Shown: in pieces, positions 51,022-61,004 of the stretch
How the letters are laid out: every line of letters starts with the position of its first letter
Position numbering within the stretch: position 1 is the first letter of the stretch
Origin: UBA2287 sp037442025
GTDB lineage: Bacteria; Bacteroidota; Bacteroidia; Bacteroidales; Tenuifilaceae
DNA length: 64,000 nt
Direction: 5' to 3'
Assembly: GCA_037442025.1 (NCBI GenBank)
Contig: JBBIRB010000009.1
Span: 9,742 to 73,741 of the forward strand
Position numbers and translations under genes: made by a program
Notes under the pieces: model-generated
What the model was told of the DNA's origin: nothing
Seen by the model: only the letters and a program-made list of their open reading frames with translations
Database searches by the model: none

Positions 51022-53490
51022 CTATTCAAATTTTAAGCCTACAATCGTTATATCATCGCGCTGGCGTATATCCTGCTGCCATTCTGAAAGCGATTTTTCA
51101 AGTGTATTCTTTTGAACCAGAAGGGGTTGATGGCCATTGTCTCTCAGAACTTTTAGTAACCTCTGCTTCCCGAATCTGATATTGTTTTTCCCAGCCTGAT
51201 CAGCAAAACCATCGGTACAAAGGTAAATGCAGTCGCCCTTTCCAAGAACAATGCGAGTGAGTTCAAATAATTTTTCTTCTTTATAAATAAATCCACCTAA
51301 CTCGCGGGGGGTTGCTTTTATTCGAAATATGGCATTTGTGTCGGCATGGTAATGGTATAACGATCTTTTAGCCCCCGAAAAGCTGATTGCAATTTCATTT
51401 TCATTCCCTTCAATAAGGCAAAGGCACATTTCCATACCATCGAGGCTATTTCTTTTGTCCTGTTTAAGGGCTTTTCGGAACGATATATCGAGTTCTTTTA
51501 GAATTGCATCGGGCGAAGTAATGCCCCTTTCATGTACTGTTTCGTTTAGTAAGCTGTTTCCAATCATCGACATCATGGCACCAGGAACGCCATGGCCTGT
51601 ACAGTCGGCTACAGCAAGTAAAATTCGTTTCGAGTACTCAGAATTGCTTTGCAGGGGAGTAAACCAATAAAAATCGCCACTTACAATATCCTTCGGCTTG
51701 TATATAATGAAAGTTTTGAAAAACGCATCAATATCTTCTTGCATAGGTAAGATGGCGTTCTGTATGGTTTTGGCATACACAATGCTTTCGGTAATATGAC
51801 GGTTTTGTCTTTCAATTCGTCCTTTCTGAATAGTTAGCTCATCGCGTTGCACAATAAGCTCTTCATTCGATTGTTGCAATTCCCGCTCAATGTCTTTCAG
51901 TTTCGTAATGTTGGTATCGATGGCAACAAGTCTTTCAACTCTGCCATCGGCCTTTACTATAGGTGTAAGGGTGGTTTGCAACCAAACAACCTCAGAATTG
52001 AATTTTTCAAAGAATGAGTCGTAAATTACAGCTCGTTTATTATTTATGCAGAAATCGAGTATCTCTTCAATTTTGGGATTAGTACTGGTAGATAATAAAT
52101 TATTACCTTTCTTATGTTTCAATTCTTCAAGCGAAAAACCAGTCATACGGGTGAAACCCGGGTTGACCCAATCGAAATTCCCCCGATTATCCATAATAAT
52201 AACGGAGTTTTCGGTTTCGCTCGCAACTATAGAAAGTTTCTCGAGCTCTTTATTTGTGCGTTCTAGCATTTCGGCTTGGGCCAAAATTTCTTCTTTTTGT
52301 TGCTCAATAAGTTGGCTTTTGGTTTCAATCGATCTGTTTTTTTCCTCTAAAATAATGCTTGCTATTCGTTTGGTTCGGTAAGCCTTTAATATTAAGAATA
52401 TTGAAATGATGCTCAAAAGAATTGCCAGTGCAAAGAAGTAAAGCCACAATTTTTGGTATTCAACACGTTTCTCAAATTCTTGTAAGCTGCTACGTTGCTG
52501 AACAATCCTATTGCTTTGAGCAGTAATGTCATTGTCTAGTTTGGCTAGAAGCCTGTTTCGCCGGTCAATATCCTCCTCTTGGGCTTTAATTTTATACTGT
52601 TGGTCTTGAATTTCCTGTTTCAGTTCCGCTAATTGCAGCTCTTTTGTTGCTAGTTCGCTGCTTTTGATTTTATTAACCCGTTTGCTCGAATCAGCGCTTT
52701 CAAATAACTGCAGTAAAACCTTTCGTTGGCGTTCAATTTCCTGATTTTGTTGTTCAATAGTTTTTTGCCGTACAGACATTACATCCTGATAGTTGTAAAG
52801 CGATAAATTTTGGTCAGCTATTGTATTGCGTTTCAATTCAAGAATTTTCGAAAGTTGATGGTTTTTCTGTTTCTCAAGAAGTGTTTCTATCTCATTATTT
52901 ACAATAAGTTCGAGGGCATCTTGTTTAATACTCGTTAATGCTTCAACCCCTTTATTAAGTATAATATTGTTTTTATTCAGTATGGACTGATTCACTACAA
53001 AGGGAATTGTTTTATTAAGCGCATCGGAGGTGCCGAAATAAATTGCATAATCACCTTGAAATGCTCCGCTTTCACCAATAAATAATGTGGGTTTGTTGCT
53101 AAATGATTTTATAATGCTTGGCGATGCTTCATGATATTTCTTATCGATATAGATAATATGAGCAAATGGTATTGAATGAATAGAACTGGGTGTTAAAACT
53201 TTGTATGCAACTGGTAATTCCTGAACCGGCAGGCCATCTAATTTTTTTTCAATAGTATTAATAACTAATTTACTATCAGCAATTGAAACTATATAAAAAC
53301 TGTCGGTTTTAAAGTTGGCAGGCCAATAACTATTTATAGAAAAATAAATTAGGTAGTTCGTTTTTAATTCGTTTGCAACTACATCCTGCGAATTACCAGA
53401 TTTTGGTGCGAAGCAGGCACAAAGGGCAAAAAAAAGCCCATATGCTAAAAAATTTCTTTTTTGAAGTTGTAATATTTTTCGAAAAAACAT
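51022..53490 (-). CDS. YfiR-like sensor fused to PAS and SpoIIE (PP2C) phosphatase
   Basis: The 822-residue protein starts with a signal/anchor sequence, then a YfiR/HmsC-type (DUF4154) periplasmic domain (about 40-175; LKTNYLIYFSINSYWPANF, PTLFIGESGAFQGDYAIYF, IPFVVNQSILNKNNIILNKG), a long coiled coil (about 200-345), one membrane helix (about 348-367), a second coiled coil, a PAS domain (about 420-530; VIIMDNRGNFDWVNPGFTRM) and a C-terminal PP2C-like SpoIIE phosphatase (about 600-822). Phosphatase metal-site sequences visible are SGDFYWF, AVADCTGHGVPGAMMSMIG and YLCTDGFADQ. Such proteins dephosphorylate anti-sigma-factor antagonist-like or SiaC-like proteins. It is convergent with the 7TM-GAF gene. 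Confidence 0.85.
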   Translation of the reverse strand: MFFRKILQLQKRNFLAYGLFFALCACFAPKSGNSQDVVANELKTNYLIYFSINSYWPANFKTDSFYIVSIADSKLVINTIEKKLDGLPVQELPVAYKVLTPSSIHSIPFAHIIYIDKKYHEASPSIIKSFSNKPTLFIGESGAFQGDYAIYFGTSDALNKTIPFVVNQSILNKNNIILNKGVEALTSIKQDALELIVNNEIETLLEKQKNHQLSKILELKRNTIADQNLSLYNYQDVMSVRQKTIEQQNQEIERQRKVLLQLFESADSSKRVNKIKSSELATKELQLAELKQEIQDQQYKIKAQEEDIDRRNRLLAKLDNDITAQSNRIVQQRSSLQEFEKRVEYQKLWLYFFALAILLSIISIFLILKAYRTKRIASIILEEKNRSIETKSQLIEQQKEEILAQAEMLERTNKELEKLSIVASETENSVIIMDNRGNFDWVNPGFTRMTGFSLEELKHKKGNNLLSTSTNPKIEEILDFCINNKRAVIYDSFFEKFNSEVVWLQTTLTPIVKADGRVERLVAIDTNITKLKDIERELQQSNEELIVQRDELTIQKGRIERQNRHITESIVYAKTIQNAILPMQEDIDAFFKTFIIYKPKDIVSGDFYWFTPLQSNSEYSKRILLAVADCTGHGVPGAMMSMIGNSLLNETVHERGITSPDAILKELDISFRKALKQDKRNSLDGMEMCLCLIEGNENEIAISFSGAKRSLYHYHADTNAIFRIKATPRELGGFIYKEEKLFELTRIVLGKGDCIYLCTDGFADQAGKNNIRFGKQRLLKVLRDNGHQPLLVQKNTLEKSLSEWQQDIRQRDDITIVGLKFE

Positions 53491-53632
53491 TAAAAAGGCA
53501 CCAATAAAATTGATTTATTATGTAATTCAAATAGTTTTAATGCTTGCAAATATAGAAGTATATTAATACAAAGGTTTAAAATGCGCTTTTTTTTTTAATA
53601 TTTTTTTTAAACTAATCAAATACTAGAATTTG

Positions 53633-54568
53633 CTATCTGTTTTTTGCGAAATATTTTTTGATTAACAACCCGAGATGAGATACAAAATGGTAGTTACGCA
53701 CATTTACAAGGTATACGCCCAGAAGTACTACTGTGATACCAACAAGTTGAATGTTCCCGATCAATTCTCCGTCAACAACACCCCAAATAATTGCAAATAT
53801 TGGAATAACGTAAGTAACCGAAGTGGCAAAAAGTGCACTTGTTTTATGAATTAAGTTATTGTATACAAATAGTGAAATAACCGACCCGAATGCTGATAGT
53901 ACTAACACTGCTGCTAAACTTTCCCAAAAAAATTCCGAAGCGTATGCAGCTTGAAGGTTAGTTGAAAGCAATACAATTAATGCAGGAATTCCAACCACTA
54001 AAAAGGATAGGGCAGTTATTTGAATCCCATTTAATCCCGACAGTTTGTAGCGAACCTCGTTGGCATTTATGCCATAACCAAAAGTGGCAACTATTACGAA
54101 TACTGCGTAAAGGTTTATATTGCTTAAAGAATTGAATCTTCCATTGGTAATTAATAGAATAGCACCAACGAAGCCCATGATTATTCCAAGGGTATGGGCT
54201 CGAAGTGGCTTGCTTTTGTAAAAAAGAAGCCCAACAATAAGAGCAAAAAGGGGAGATGCGCTATTTAGCATTCCAGCTAGGGAACTCGAAATTTTTGTTT
54301 GGGCCAGCGTAAACAGAAAAGAAGGGAAAAAAATACCTGCAAAACCAACAATAGCAATACTCTTAATATTTTCTCGGGTTATTAAGTTGAAACTTTTAAT
54401 GGCCACTGGTAAAAGAATTGAGAAAGCAAAAACATTTCGTATGGCTGCTACTTGTATGAAAGAAAAAGCTTGTAAGCCTCTTTTCATAAGTATAAAGGAA
54501 CTTCCCCAAATGAGAGCCAAAGTAAGCAACGCAGCCCATTGCCAGCGCTTTTTCGAAAGATCGAACAT
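53633..54568 (-). CDS. EamA/DMT family transporter
   Basis: The 311-residue protein has ten membrane helices arranged as two EamA repeats; the first is introduced by LIWGSSFILMKRGLQAFS and contains LNSASPLFALIVGL, the second has AYASEFFWESLAAVLVLSAFGSVI-type helices and IWGVVDGELIGNIQLVG near the end. These permeases export or import small metabolites; no substrate can be given. Monocistronic, with an AT-rich region upstream. Confidence 0.9.
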   Translation of the reverse strand: MFDLSKKRWQWAALLTLALIWGSSFILMKRGLQAFSFIQVAAIRNVFAFSILLPVAIKSFNLITRENIKSIAIVGFAGIFFPSFLFTLAQTKISSSLAGMLNSASPLFALIVGLLFYKSKPLRAHTLGIIMGFVGAILLITNGRFNSLSNINLYAVFVIVATFGYGINANEVRYKLSGLNGIQITALSFLVVGIPALIVLLSTNLQAAYASEFFWESLAAVLVLSAFGSVISLFVYNNLIHKTSALFATSVTYVIPIFAIIWGVVDGELIGNIQLVGITVVLLGVYLVNVRNYHFVSHLGLLIKKYFAKNR

Positions 54569-54737
54569 AGCCTTAAGATTTATTAAAGAAATTTATTGAC
54601 AAGATTACAAAGTAAAGGTTTACCTGCATAATAAAATCTTGGTAACCTAATTTTGAATAACTGTTTATTTTTATTGTACACTAAACTGAACAAATGCATT
54701 CATGAAATGTTTATTGAAAAACTTAAACATCAAAATA

Positions 54738-55280
54738 ATGAAAACAATAATATTAACTGCTCTAATTGTTCTGTTTGGCCTTGGGGCTATGTCGCAGAAT
54801 AAATCATTTTACGATTTTACAGTTACCACAATCGAAGGAAAAGAATACCCCTTGTCGCAGCTTAAAGGAAAAAAGGTGATGGTTGTTAATACGGCCTCAA
54901 AGTGCGGTTTAACCCCTCAGTACGAAGCACTTGAAAAATTGTTCAAGCAGTATGGATCGAAAAACTTCGTAATTATTGGTTTTCCTGCCAATAATTTTAT
55001 GGGACAAGAGCCCGGAACCAATGAGGAAATAAAGGAATTCTGCACAAAAAATTATGGTGTAACTTTTCCCATAATGGCGAAAATTTCGGTAAAGGGCGAC
55101 GATATGCATCCGCTTTACCAGTGGCTAACTCAAAAAAAGCAGAACGGTGTGTTGGATGCCAACGTAACATGGAATTTCCAGAAGTTCCTAATTGATGAGA
55201 GCGGCAACCTTGTAGAAAGCCTATCTCCTCGCGAAAAACCCGATTCAGATAAGGTTATTGCATGGATTACCAGTAAGTAG
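54738..55280 (+). CDS. Exported glutathione peroxidase-family thiol peroxidase
   Basis: The 180-residue protein has a signal peptide (about 1-19, GAMSQ) and a glutathione peroxidase fold. The catalytic tetrad is represented by Cys56 in TASKCGLT, a region GFPANNFMGQEPG in place of the usual G-F-P-C-N-Q-F, and Trp/Asn in VTWNFQKFL. Cys-type bacterial members mostly use thioredoxin rather than glutathione. ATG 54738 is preferred; the frame extends 12 codons upstream. It is followed by a terminator. Confidence 0.9.
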   Translation: MKTIILTALIVLFGLGAMSQNKSFYDFTVTTIEGKEYPLSQLKGKKVMVVNTASKCGLTPQYEALEKLFKQYGSKNFVIIGFPANNFMGQEPGTNEEIKEFCTKNYGVTFPIMAKISVKGDDMHPLYQWLTQKKQNGVLDANVTWNFQKFLIDESGNLVESLSPREKPDSDKVIAWITSK

Positions 55281-55295
55281 TTGAATAGTTTATAT

Positions 55296-55329
55296 AAAAA
55301 AGGCGTGCCAAAAATGGTACGCCTTTTTT
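55296..55329 (+). terminator. Terminator of the glutathione peroxidase gene
   Basis: GGCGTGCC (55302-55309) pairs with GGTACGCC (55316-55323), one G-T pair, flanked by A and T runs that extend the stem. Confidence 0.85.
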
Positions 55330-55413
55330 GTTGGAACAATAATTTTTTAATTTCATTGTTTAAACTTTGCATGCATTGCATGCTCAAAGTAACTGGTGGA
55401 ATAAATATTTTTT

Positions 55414-57861
55414 ATGCTGAGAGTCATATTACGGATTGCTGTTACTGCATTCCTTCTTTTCTTTATTGGAACGCTTCAATCGAAAAATTTAAAATCCCTT
55501 TACCATACCAAAAGGACTATGGTTGCTCATCGTTTTGAGGGAGGAATACGTATTGATGGCGACCTGAGCGATGAGGCATGGAAGTTTGCCGAAGCACAAT
55601 CCGATTTTATTCAATACGAGCCACTTAGGGGTGCTATCCCATCTGAGCCAACTGAAGTAAGGGTGCTGTACACTAATTCTGCTATTTATATTAGTGCCAA
55701 ATTATTCGATGGCTCTCCTGATGATGTATATAGGGAATTTGGTCAGCGCGATAACTCCGACAGGTTGAAAGCCGATGTTTTCAGTTTACTTATTAGTCCG
55801 TATAACGACGGAATAAACTACCTGGAATTCATGGTTTCCGCATCGGGTGTGCAAACCGATATTCGGCATACTGGCACTAACCGCGATAGGAGTTGGGATG
55901 CTGTATGGGAAAGTTCTGTTGCGATTTCAACCATTGGGTGGGTTGTTGAAATGCGGATACCGCTTTCGGCTCTCCGTTTCTCAAACAAAACGAATGGAAA
56001 CTGGGGAATCAACTTCAGACGATTAATTAAGCGCTACAACGAGTGGAGTTCGTGGAATCCTATTGATGTCAGCATTTCAGGTATAGTTAACCAATCGGGC
56101 GAATTGGGAGGCATTTCGAATATCGACTCACCTGTTCGACTATCATTTACTCCCTATATTTCGGGCTACACCAATTCGAATACTGTTACTAACAAATGGG
56201 ATTTTCAGTTCAATGGAGGACTTGATTTTAAACTGGGCTTAACAGAGAGTTTTACTCTTGATATGACTTTGATTCCCGATTTTGGACAGGTTAAATCGGA
56301 CGATAAAATTTTCAACATTTCTCCCTTCGAAGTGAAGTACGACGAGCAGCGTCCGTTCTTTACCGAAGGAATGGATTTGTTTTCCAAGGCCAATGTATTT
56401 TACTCAAGAAGAATTGGGGCAAAACCCAAATTTGCTTCAAGGTTAAACAGCCAACTGTTGGTAAATGAAGTGGTAGAAAACAATCCTGCAGAAACAAAAA
56501 TGATTAATGCAGTGAAAGTCTCGGGACGAACCGCTAGTGGCTTAGGAGTAGGTTTTTTTAATGCCATAACAGGCGAAGCCAATGCTTCGGTTAAGGATAC
56601 GCTAAGTGGAATAACCCGCAATATTGTAACCCAGCCAATTTCAAACTACAATATTTTAGTTTTAGACCAAACTCTGAGAAATAACTCCTATGTAAGTTTA
56701 ATAAATACAAATCTTCTAATTCCCGATTCAAACTACTGGTCCAATGTAACGGCAACCGAGTTTACGGTTCGCGACAAGTCAAACACATACGCAGTGAAGG
56801 GCACTGGAGCATACAGTTCAATTAACCACCATACAACTACCGATGGTTATAAGTATACATTATCGCTCAATAAAACATCTGGAAATTTTTTATATTCACT
56901 TTGGCATAGCACCGAAAGCGAGAATTACAATCCGAATGACCTTGGCTTTTTAAGGAAACCCAATGAGTTTGAGAATGGTGTACACATAGGATACAAAGTT
57001 TACAAGCCTTTTTGGCGCTTGCTGAACTGGAGCAGCTGGATTGGCTACAACCATAGTTATTTATTTTATCCCAGAGTTTACTCAAGTTCGGAGCTTGAGT
57101 TAAGTTTTGTTACCACATTTTCTAAAATGTATTTTACGGTTGGTGGTAACTTTTCTGCTAATCTACAGGAAACTCACGATTACGATGAACCCAGAGTTAA
57201 AGGGAGAAAGTTAATCGTTCCCCGAAGGGTTACTGCTAGTTTATGGACTTCAACTGACTACCGTAAAGCCATAGCTATCGATTCAAAAACAGGATTCTGG
57301 GTTTCAGAAGCCTTGAATCAGAAAGGCTACTGGGTTAGCTTGTCGCCTCGAGTTCGTTTTAGCAACAACATTTTTGTGGTTTACGAAATCGATAAGGATT
57401 TCGATTATAATAGCTTGGGCTATGCCGGTAGAAACAATGAAACAATTTATATGGGACTTCGAAACATGAATACCCTAACCAATACACTTGAATGTTTGTG
57501 GGCTTTCAATGCCAATGCATCAATTTCATTGAGAGTAAGGCACTATTGGCGATGGTTAAAATATAACAACTTCTTCGAACTGGAAGCAGATGGAACCCTT
57601 TCAGAGCCAATAAATATCGACCTGAATAAAAATGCAAGCTTAAATCTTTTCAATATCGACCTTTCGTACCAATGGAACTTTGCGCCCGGAAGCGTTCTGA
57701 CAGTTATGTGGAAAAACGCCATAAACGACAGTGCTTCAGGAGAACTGAATACAAACTATTTCAATACTGTTTCAAATTTGCTCAATTCGGCACAGTATAA
57801 CAGCATCTCATTTAAATTGCTTTACTACATCGATTATCAAAACATACGAAGAAGGAAGTAG
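55414..57861 (+). CDS. DUF5916-type outer-membrane protein with N-terminal carbohydrate-binding-like domain (second paralogue)
   Basis: The 815-residue protein has a signal peptide, an N-terminal family-9-like binding domain (IRIDGDLSDEAWKFAEAQ, GVQTDIRHTG, SWDAVWESSVAIS) and a DUF5916-like barrel region (DFGQVKSDDKIFNISPFEVKYDEQRPFFTEG, VFYSRRIG). It is clearly homologous to the protein at 18513-21131 (PDFGQV, PFF-EG and FYSRRIG are shared) but has diverged, and it lies 34 kb away on the opposite strand. Function unknown. Confidence 0.83.
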   Translation: MLRVILRIAVTAFLLFFIGTLQSKNLKSLYHTKRTMVAHRFEGGIRIDGDLSDEAWKFAEAQSDFIQYEPLRGAIPSEPTEVRVLYTNSAIYISAKLFDGSPDDVYREFGQRDNSDRLKADVFSLLISPYNDGINYLEFMVSASGVQTDIRHTGTNRDRSWDAVWESSVAISTIGWVVEMRIPLSALRFSNKTNGNWGINFRRLIKRYNEWSSWNPIDVSISGIVNQSGELGGISNIDSPVRLSFTPYISGYTNSNTVTNKWDFQFNGGLDFKLGLTESFTLDMTLIPDFGQVKSDDKIFNISPFEVKYDEQRPFFTEGMDLFSKANVFYSRRIGAKPKFASRLNSQLLVNEVVENNPAETKMINAVKVSGRTASGLGVGFFNAITGEANASVKDTLSGITRNIVTQPISNYNILVLDQTLRNNSYVSLINTNLLIPDSNYWSNVTATEFTVRDKSNTYAVKGTGAYSSINHHTTTDGYKYTLSLNKTSGNFLYSLWHSTESENYNPNDLGFLRKPNEFENGVHIGYKVYKPFWRLLNWSSWIGYNHSYLFYPRVYSSSELELSFVTTFSKMYFTVGGNFSANLQETHDYDEPRVKGRKLIVPRRVTASLWTSTDYRKAIAIDSKTGFWVSEALNQKGYWVSLSPRVRFSNNIFVVYEIDKDFDYNSLGYAGRNNETIYMGLRNMNTLTNTLECLWAFNANASISLRVRHYWRWLKYNNFFELEADGTLSEPINIDLNKNASLNLFNIDLSYQWNFAPGSVLTVMWKNAINDSASGELNTNYFNTVSNLLNSAQYNSISFKLLYYIDYQNIRRRK

Positions 57862-57972
57862 TTTTTTTTAGCAAATTTAACTTCGAATTGTAGCTTTTGA
57901 AGTCCATTTCACATCAGCAATTTTTCTATTTTTAAGCCCCAATAACCTACTTATAATTATAATATTGCAACC

Positions 57973-59004
57973 ATGACAAAAAGAGGATTTGCGAGCGACA
58001 ATAATTCTGGTGTACACCCAAATATACTCTCGGCATTGGGTATGGTAAATGAAGGGCATACTATAGCCTACGGCGATGACCCATATACTCAACAAGCTAT
58101 CGATCTTTTCAAGAGGGAATTTGGAAATCAGGCCGAAGTTTTTTTTGTGTTTATTGGCTCTGCAGCAAATGTACTTGGACTAAAAGCAGCCACTCAGCCA
58201 TACAATGCAATAATTTGCTCCGAAACTGCACATATTAATGTGGATGAATGCGGAGCTCCCGAACGCTTTACGGGTTGCAAACTATTAACTGTTTCAACTC
58301 CCGATGGTAAGTTAACACCCGAACTAGTTAAAAAGCATATGCATGGATTCGGTTTTCAGCACCATGCACAACCCAAGGTAATTTCCATTTCGCAACCCAC
58401 CGAACTTGGTACTCTCTATTCGCCCAAAGAAATTAAGGAGCTGAGCAAGTATGCCCATGCAAACAATATGTACCTGCACATGGATGGTGCCCGTATTGCT
58501 AATGCTGCAGCAGCATTGCAAATTCCTTTTGCCGATTTCACAACCAAGGCTGGGGTCGATATTCTCTCGTTTGGTGGCACAAAAAACGGTATGATGTATG
58601 GCGAAGCCATAGTTTTTATTAATCCTTCACTTGCTGCTGAATTCATGTACACTCGAAAGCAGGGATTGCAGTTAGCATCTAAAATGCGTTATATTTCAGC
58701 TCAGTTTACAGCTTATTTATCGAATCAGCAATGGAAGGGTACGGCTGTGCATGCCAATTCTATGGCCAAACTCCTCGAAAGGGAACTGAAACAGTTTTCC
58801 GAAATTCATATCACTCAACCCGTTGATGTAAATGGTATTTTTGCTATAGTTCCACACAGCATAATTGAACCCCTTCAAAAAGAGTTCTTTTTCTATGTTT
58901 GGGACGAGGACCGAAATGAAGTGCGTTGGATGACTTCGTGGGATACTACCGAAGCGGATATTGCTGAATTTGTGACGCTTCTTAAGAATTTGTTAAAGAA
59001 ATAA
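57973..59004 (+). CDS. Low-specificity L-threonine aldolase family protein
   Basis: The 343-residue PLP enzyme matches the beta-eliminating lyase/threonine aldolase family, converting L-threonine or allo-threonine to glycine and acetaldehyde. DNNSGVHPNIL at the N terminus, AHINVDECGAPE, YLHMDGARIANAA (Asp171 binds the PLP nitrogen) and the PLP lysine Lys204 in SFGGTKNGMM are visible. Monocistronic, followed by yidC on the same strand after 104 bases, where a promoter is seen. Confidence 0.9.
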   Translation: MTKRGFASDNNSGVHPNILSALGMVNEGHTIAYGDDPYTQQAIDLFKREFGNQAEVFFVFIGSAANVLGLKAATQPYNAIICSETAHINVDECGAPERFTGCKLLTVSTPDGKLTPELVKKHMHGFGFQHHAQPKVISISQPTELGTLYSPKEIKELSKYAHANNMYLHMDGARIANAAAALQIPFADFTTKAGVDILSFGGTKNGMMYGEAIVFINPSLAAEFMYTRKQGLQLASKMRYISAQFTAYLSNQQWKGTAVHANSMAKLLERELKQFSEIHITQPVDVNGIFAIVPHSIIEPLQKEFFFYVWDEDRNEVRWMTSWDTTEADIAEFVTLLKNLLKK

Positions 59005-59040
59005 TAACTATCAACTTAAAACCAAACTGAATATAGCATG

Positions 59041-59074
59041 TTGGCTTCCGGTAATGGTTTTTTTATTATTTTTG
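59041..59074 (+). promoter_or_regulatory. Promoter for yidC
   Basis: TTG at 59041-59043 and TATTTTTG at 59067-59074 are 23 bases apart; the -7 match is full, the spacing slightly long. The ATG is 35 bases further on. Confidence 0.5.
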
Positions 59075-59108
59075 TGCCTTTCCAAAAATACTTTAATAAC
59101 AAGCAATA

Positions 59109-60956
59109 ATGGATAGAAATACAGTAATAGGATTAGTACTAATTTTTTTAATACTCATCGGATTTAGTTACCTTAATCGGCCTTCGCAAGAGGAAATTGA
59201 GCGCCAGAAACGAATTAACGATTCGTTAACCCTTGTAAAAAATCAAAGGGAACTTGAGCAAAAGCAAAACGAGCAACTTTCATCGCCTGCGCCGGAACAG
59301 GCTTTAGTTACTAATACTGGAGATGCTACTTTTTCTGAACGCTCTAAGGGAACTACAAAGTATATTACTATTGAAAATGAGAAAATTCGTCTGAAGTTTT
59401 CAACCTTAGGTGGGAAAATTTACTCGGCTGAAATTAAGGGTTATAAAACCTACTTTGGCGATTCGTTGGCTCTTTTTTCAGGCGAAAGGAATGTATTCGG
59501 GCTTCAGTTCTGGGGAAATAATAACGATGTTAGAACCAATAGTTTATACTTTTCGCCATCCACACAGGACAGCATTATTACATTGAAATCGGGCGATGAA
59601 CCCTATTCACTTACAATGCGTTTGGCGGTAACCGAATCATCGTTTATTGACTATACCTATACCATTCCTTCTGACTCGCATATGGTCGATTTCAAAATTC
59701 ATTTTTCGGGAATGGAAAATGTTATGTCGAGCAGAGTAGGATTTGTAGATCTTCTTTGGGACGTAGAAATGCCTCGTTTAGAGAAGGGAAAAAAGAATGA
59801 AAGTGATTATACAACTATTGCATACAGGTTTCCAAACGGTGAATTTGAAGAACTAACAGCAACGAGCGATAAGGACGAGCAGGAAGTGAAAACCAAAATT
59901 CAGTGGGTAGGGTATAAGCATCAGTTCTTTTCAACCATTTTGGTTTCCGACGAAAGCATGCAGAATGCTAAACTCGCCACTTATAATTTAGAAGATGAAA
60001 AGTTAACCAAACAGTTCTCATCGCGGATTGCTATACCTTTCGAAAAGGGCGCCGATGAAACAGCCCAATTCAAATTTTATTTTGGCCCCAACCACTTCAA
60101 TACACTTAAAACATATAATTACGGATTCGAAGAGGTTGTGCCTTTAGGCGGTTGGATTATTGGTTGGATTAATCGGTATGTGGTTATTTTTCTATTCGAT
60201 GTGCTCGATAATGTAGTAGCCAGTTACGGTTTAATTATTTTGTTACTGACAATAATTATTAAACTAGTTCTTTTCCCTCTTACATATAAATCGTATTTGA
60301 GCCAGGCTAAAATGCGGGTTTTAAAACCACAAATCGATGAAATAAGTGCAAAATTCCCAAAAAAGGAAGATGCATTAAAAAAACAGCAAGCTGTTATGGG
60401 GCTGTACAAAAAGGTGGGTGTAAGCCCCTTAGGTGGTTGCTTGCCCATGCTCATACAGTTTCCTATACTATTCGCCATGTTCCGCTTTTTCCCTGCTTCG
60501 TTCGAGTTGCGCCAGCAAAGTTTTCTGTGGGCCGACGACCTGTCATCGTACGATTCAATTTTACAGTTGCCTTTCAATATACCTATGTATGGCGACCATG
60601 TGAGCCTTTTTACCCTGCTTATGGCGGTAGCTCTCTATTTCACTTCAAAAATGAGTGCAAGTCAAATGACCGACACCAATGCACAGCTTCCGGGGATGAA
60701 ATTCATGATGCTTTATATGATGCCTGTTATGCTTTTGCTGTTTTTCAACAGCTACTCATCGGGGTTAAGCTACTACTACTTTCTATCCAACGCCTTCACT
60801 CTGGGACAAACCTACCTCATTCGCCAAACTGTTGATGACGAGAAGATTCTTGCCAAGCTCAACGAGAATGCAAAAAAACCTGTTAAAAAGTCGGGTTTTC
60901 AGGAGAAATTAGAAAAGTACGCAAAGCAAAAGCAAATGGCTGCAAAAAAGAAATAA
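59109..60956 (+). CDS. yidC: Membrane protein insertase YidC
   Basis: The 615-residue insertase has an N-terminal membrane anchor (RNTVIGLVLIFLILIGFSYLN), a large periplasmic beta domain (about 70-350) and the conserved C-terminal insertase core of five helices (about 370-580; LLLTIIIKLVLFPLTYKSYLSQAKM, NPLGGCLP-like VSPLGGCLPMLIQFPILFAMF and YYYFLSNAFTLGQTYLI), followed by a basic tail that may contact the ribosome. It folds and inserts inner-membrane proteins with or without SecYEG. A terminator follows. Confidence 0.97.
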   Translation: MDRNTVIGLVLIFLILIGFSYLNRPSQEEIERQKRINDSLTLVKNQRELEQKQNEQLSSPAPEQALVTNTGDATFSERSKGTTKYITIENEKIRLKFSTLGGKIYSAEIKGYKTYFGDSLALFSGERNVFGLQFWGNNNDVRTNSLYFSPSTQDSIITLKSGDEPYSLTMRLAVTESSFIDYTYTIPSDSHMVDFKIHFSGMENVMSSRVGFVDLLWDVEMPRLEKGKKNESDYTTIAYRFPNGEFEELTATSDKDEQEVKTKIQWVGYKHQFFSTILVSDESMQNAKLATYNLEDEKLTKQFSSRIAIPFEKGADETAQFKFYFGPNHFNTLKTYNYGFEEVVPLGGWIIGWINRYVVIFLFDVLDNVVASYGLIILLLTIIIKLVLFPLTYKSYLSQAKMRVLKPQIDEISAKFPKKEDALKKQQAVMGLYKKVGVSPLGGCLPMLIQFPILFAMFRFFPASFELRQQSFLWADDLSSYDSILQLPFNIPMYGDHVSLFTLLMAVALYFTSKMSASQMTDTNAQLPGMKFMMLYMMPVMLLLFFNSYSSGLSYYYFLSNAFTLGQTYLIRQTVDDEKILAKLNENAKKPVKKSGFQEKLEKYAKQKQMAAKKK

Positions 60957-60967
60957 AAAAAAAATAA

Positions 60968-61001
60968 AAATAAAGGGGCTCATTTTTTGGCCCCTTTATT
61001 T
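60968..61001. terminator. Bidirectional terminator between yidC and ribH
   Basis: AAATAAAGGGGC (60968-60979) and GCCCCTTTATTT (60990-61001) form a perfect 12-bp stem with a ten-base loop and A/T-rich flanks on both strands. Confidence 0.9.
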
Positions 61002-61004
61002 ATG

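Noticed and set aside
53491..53632. T-rich stretch between the phosphatase and EamA genes as a terminator
   Set aside because: There are long T runs but no G/C-rich stem next to them; it is simply AT-rich spacer.
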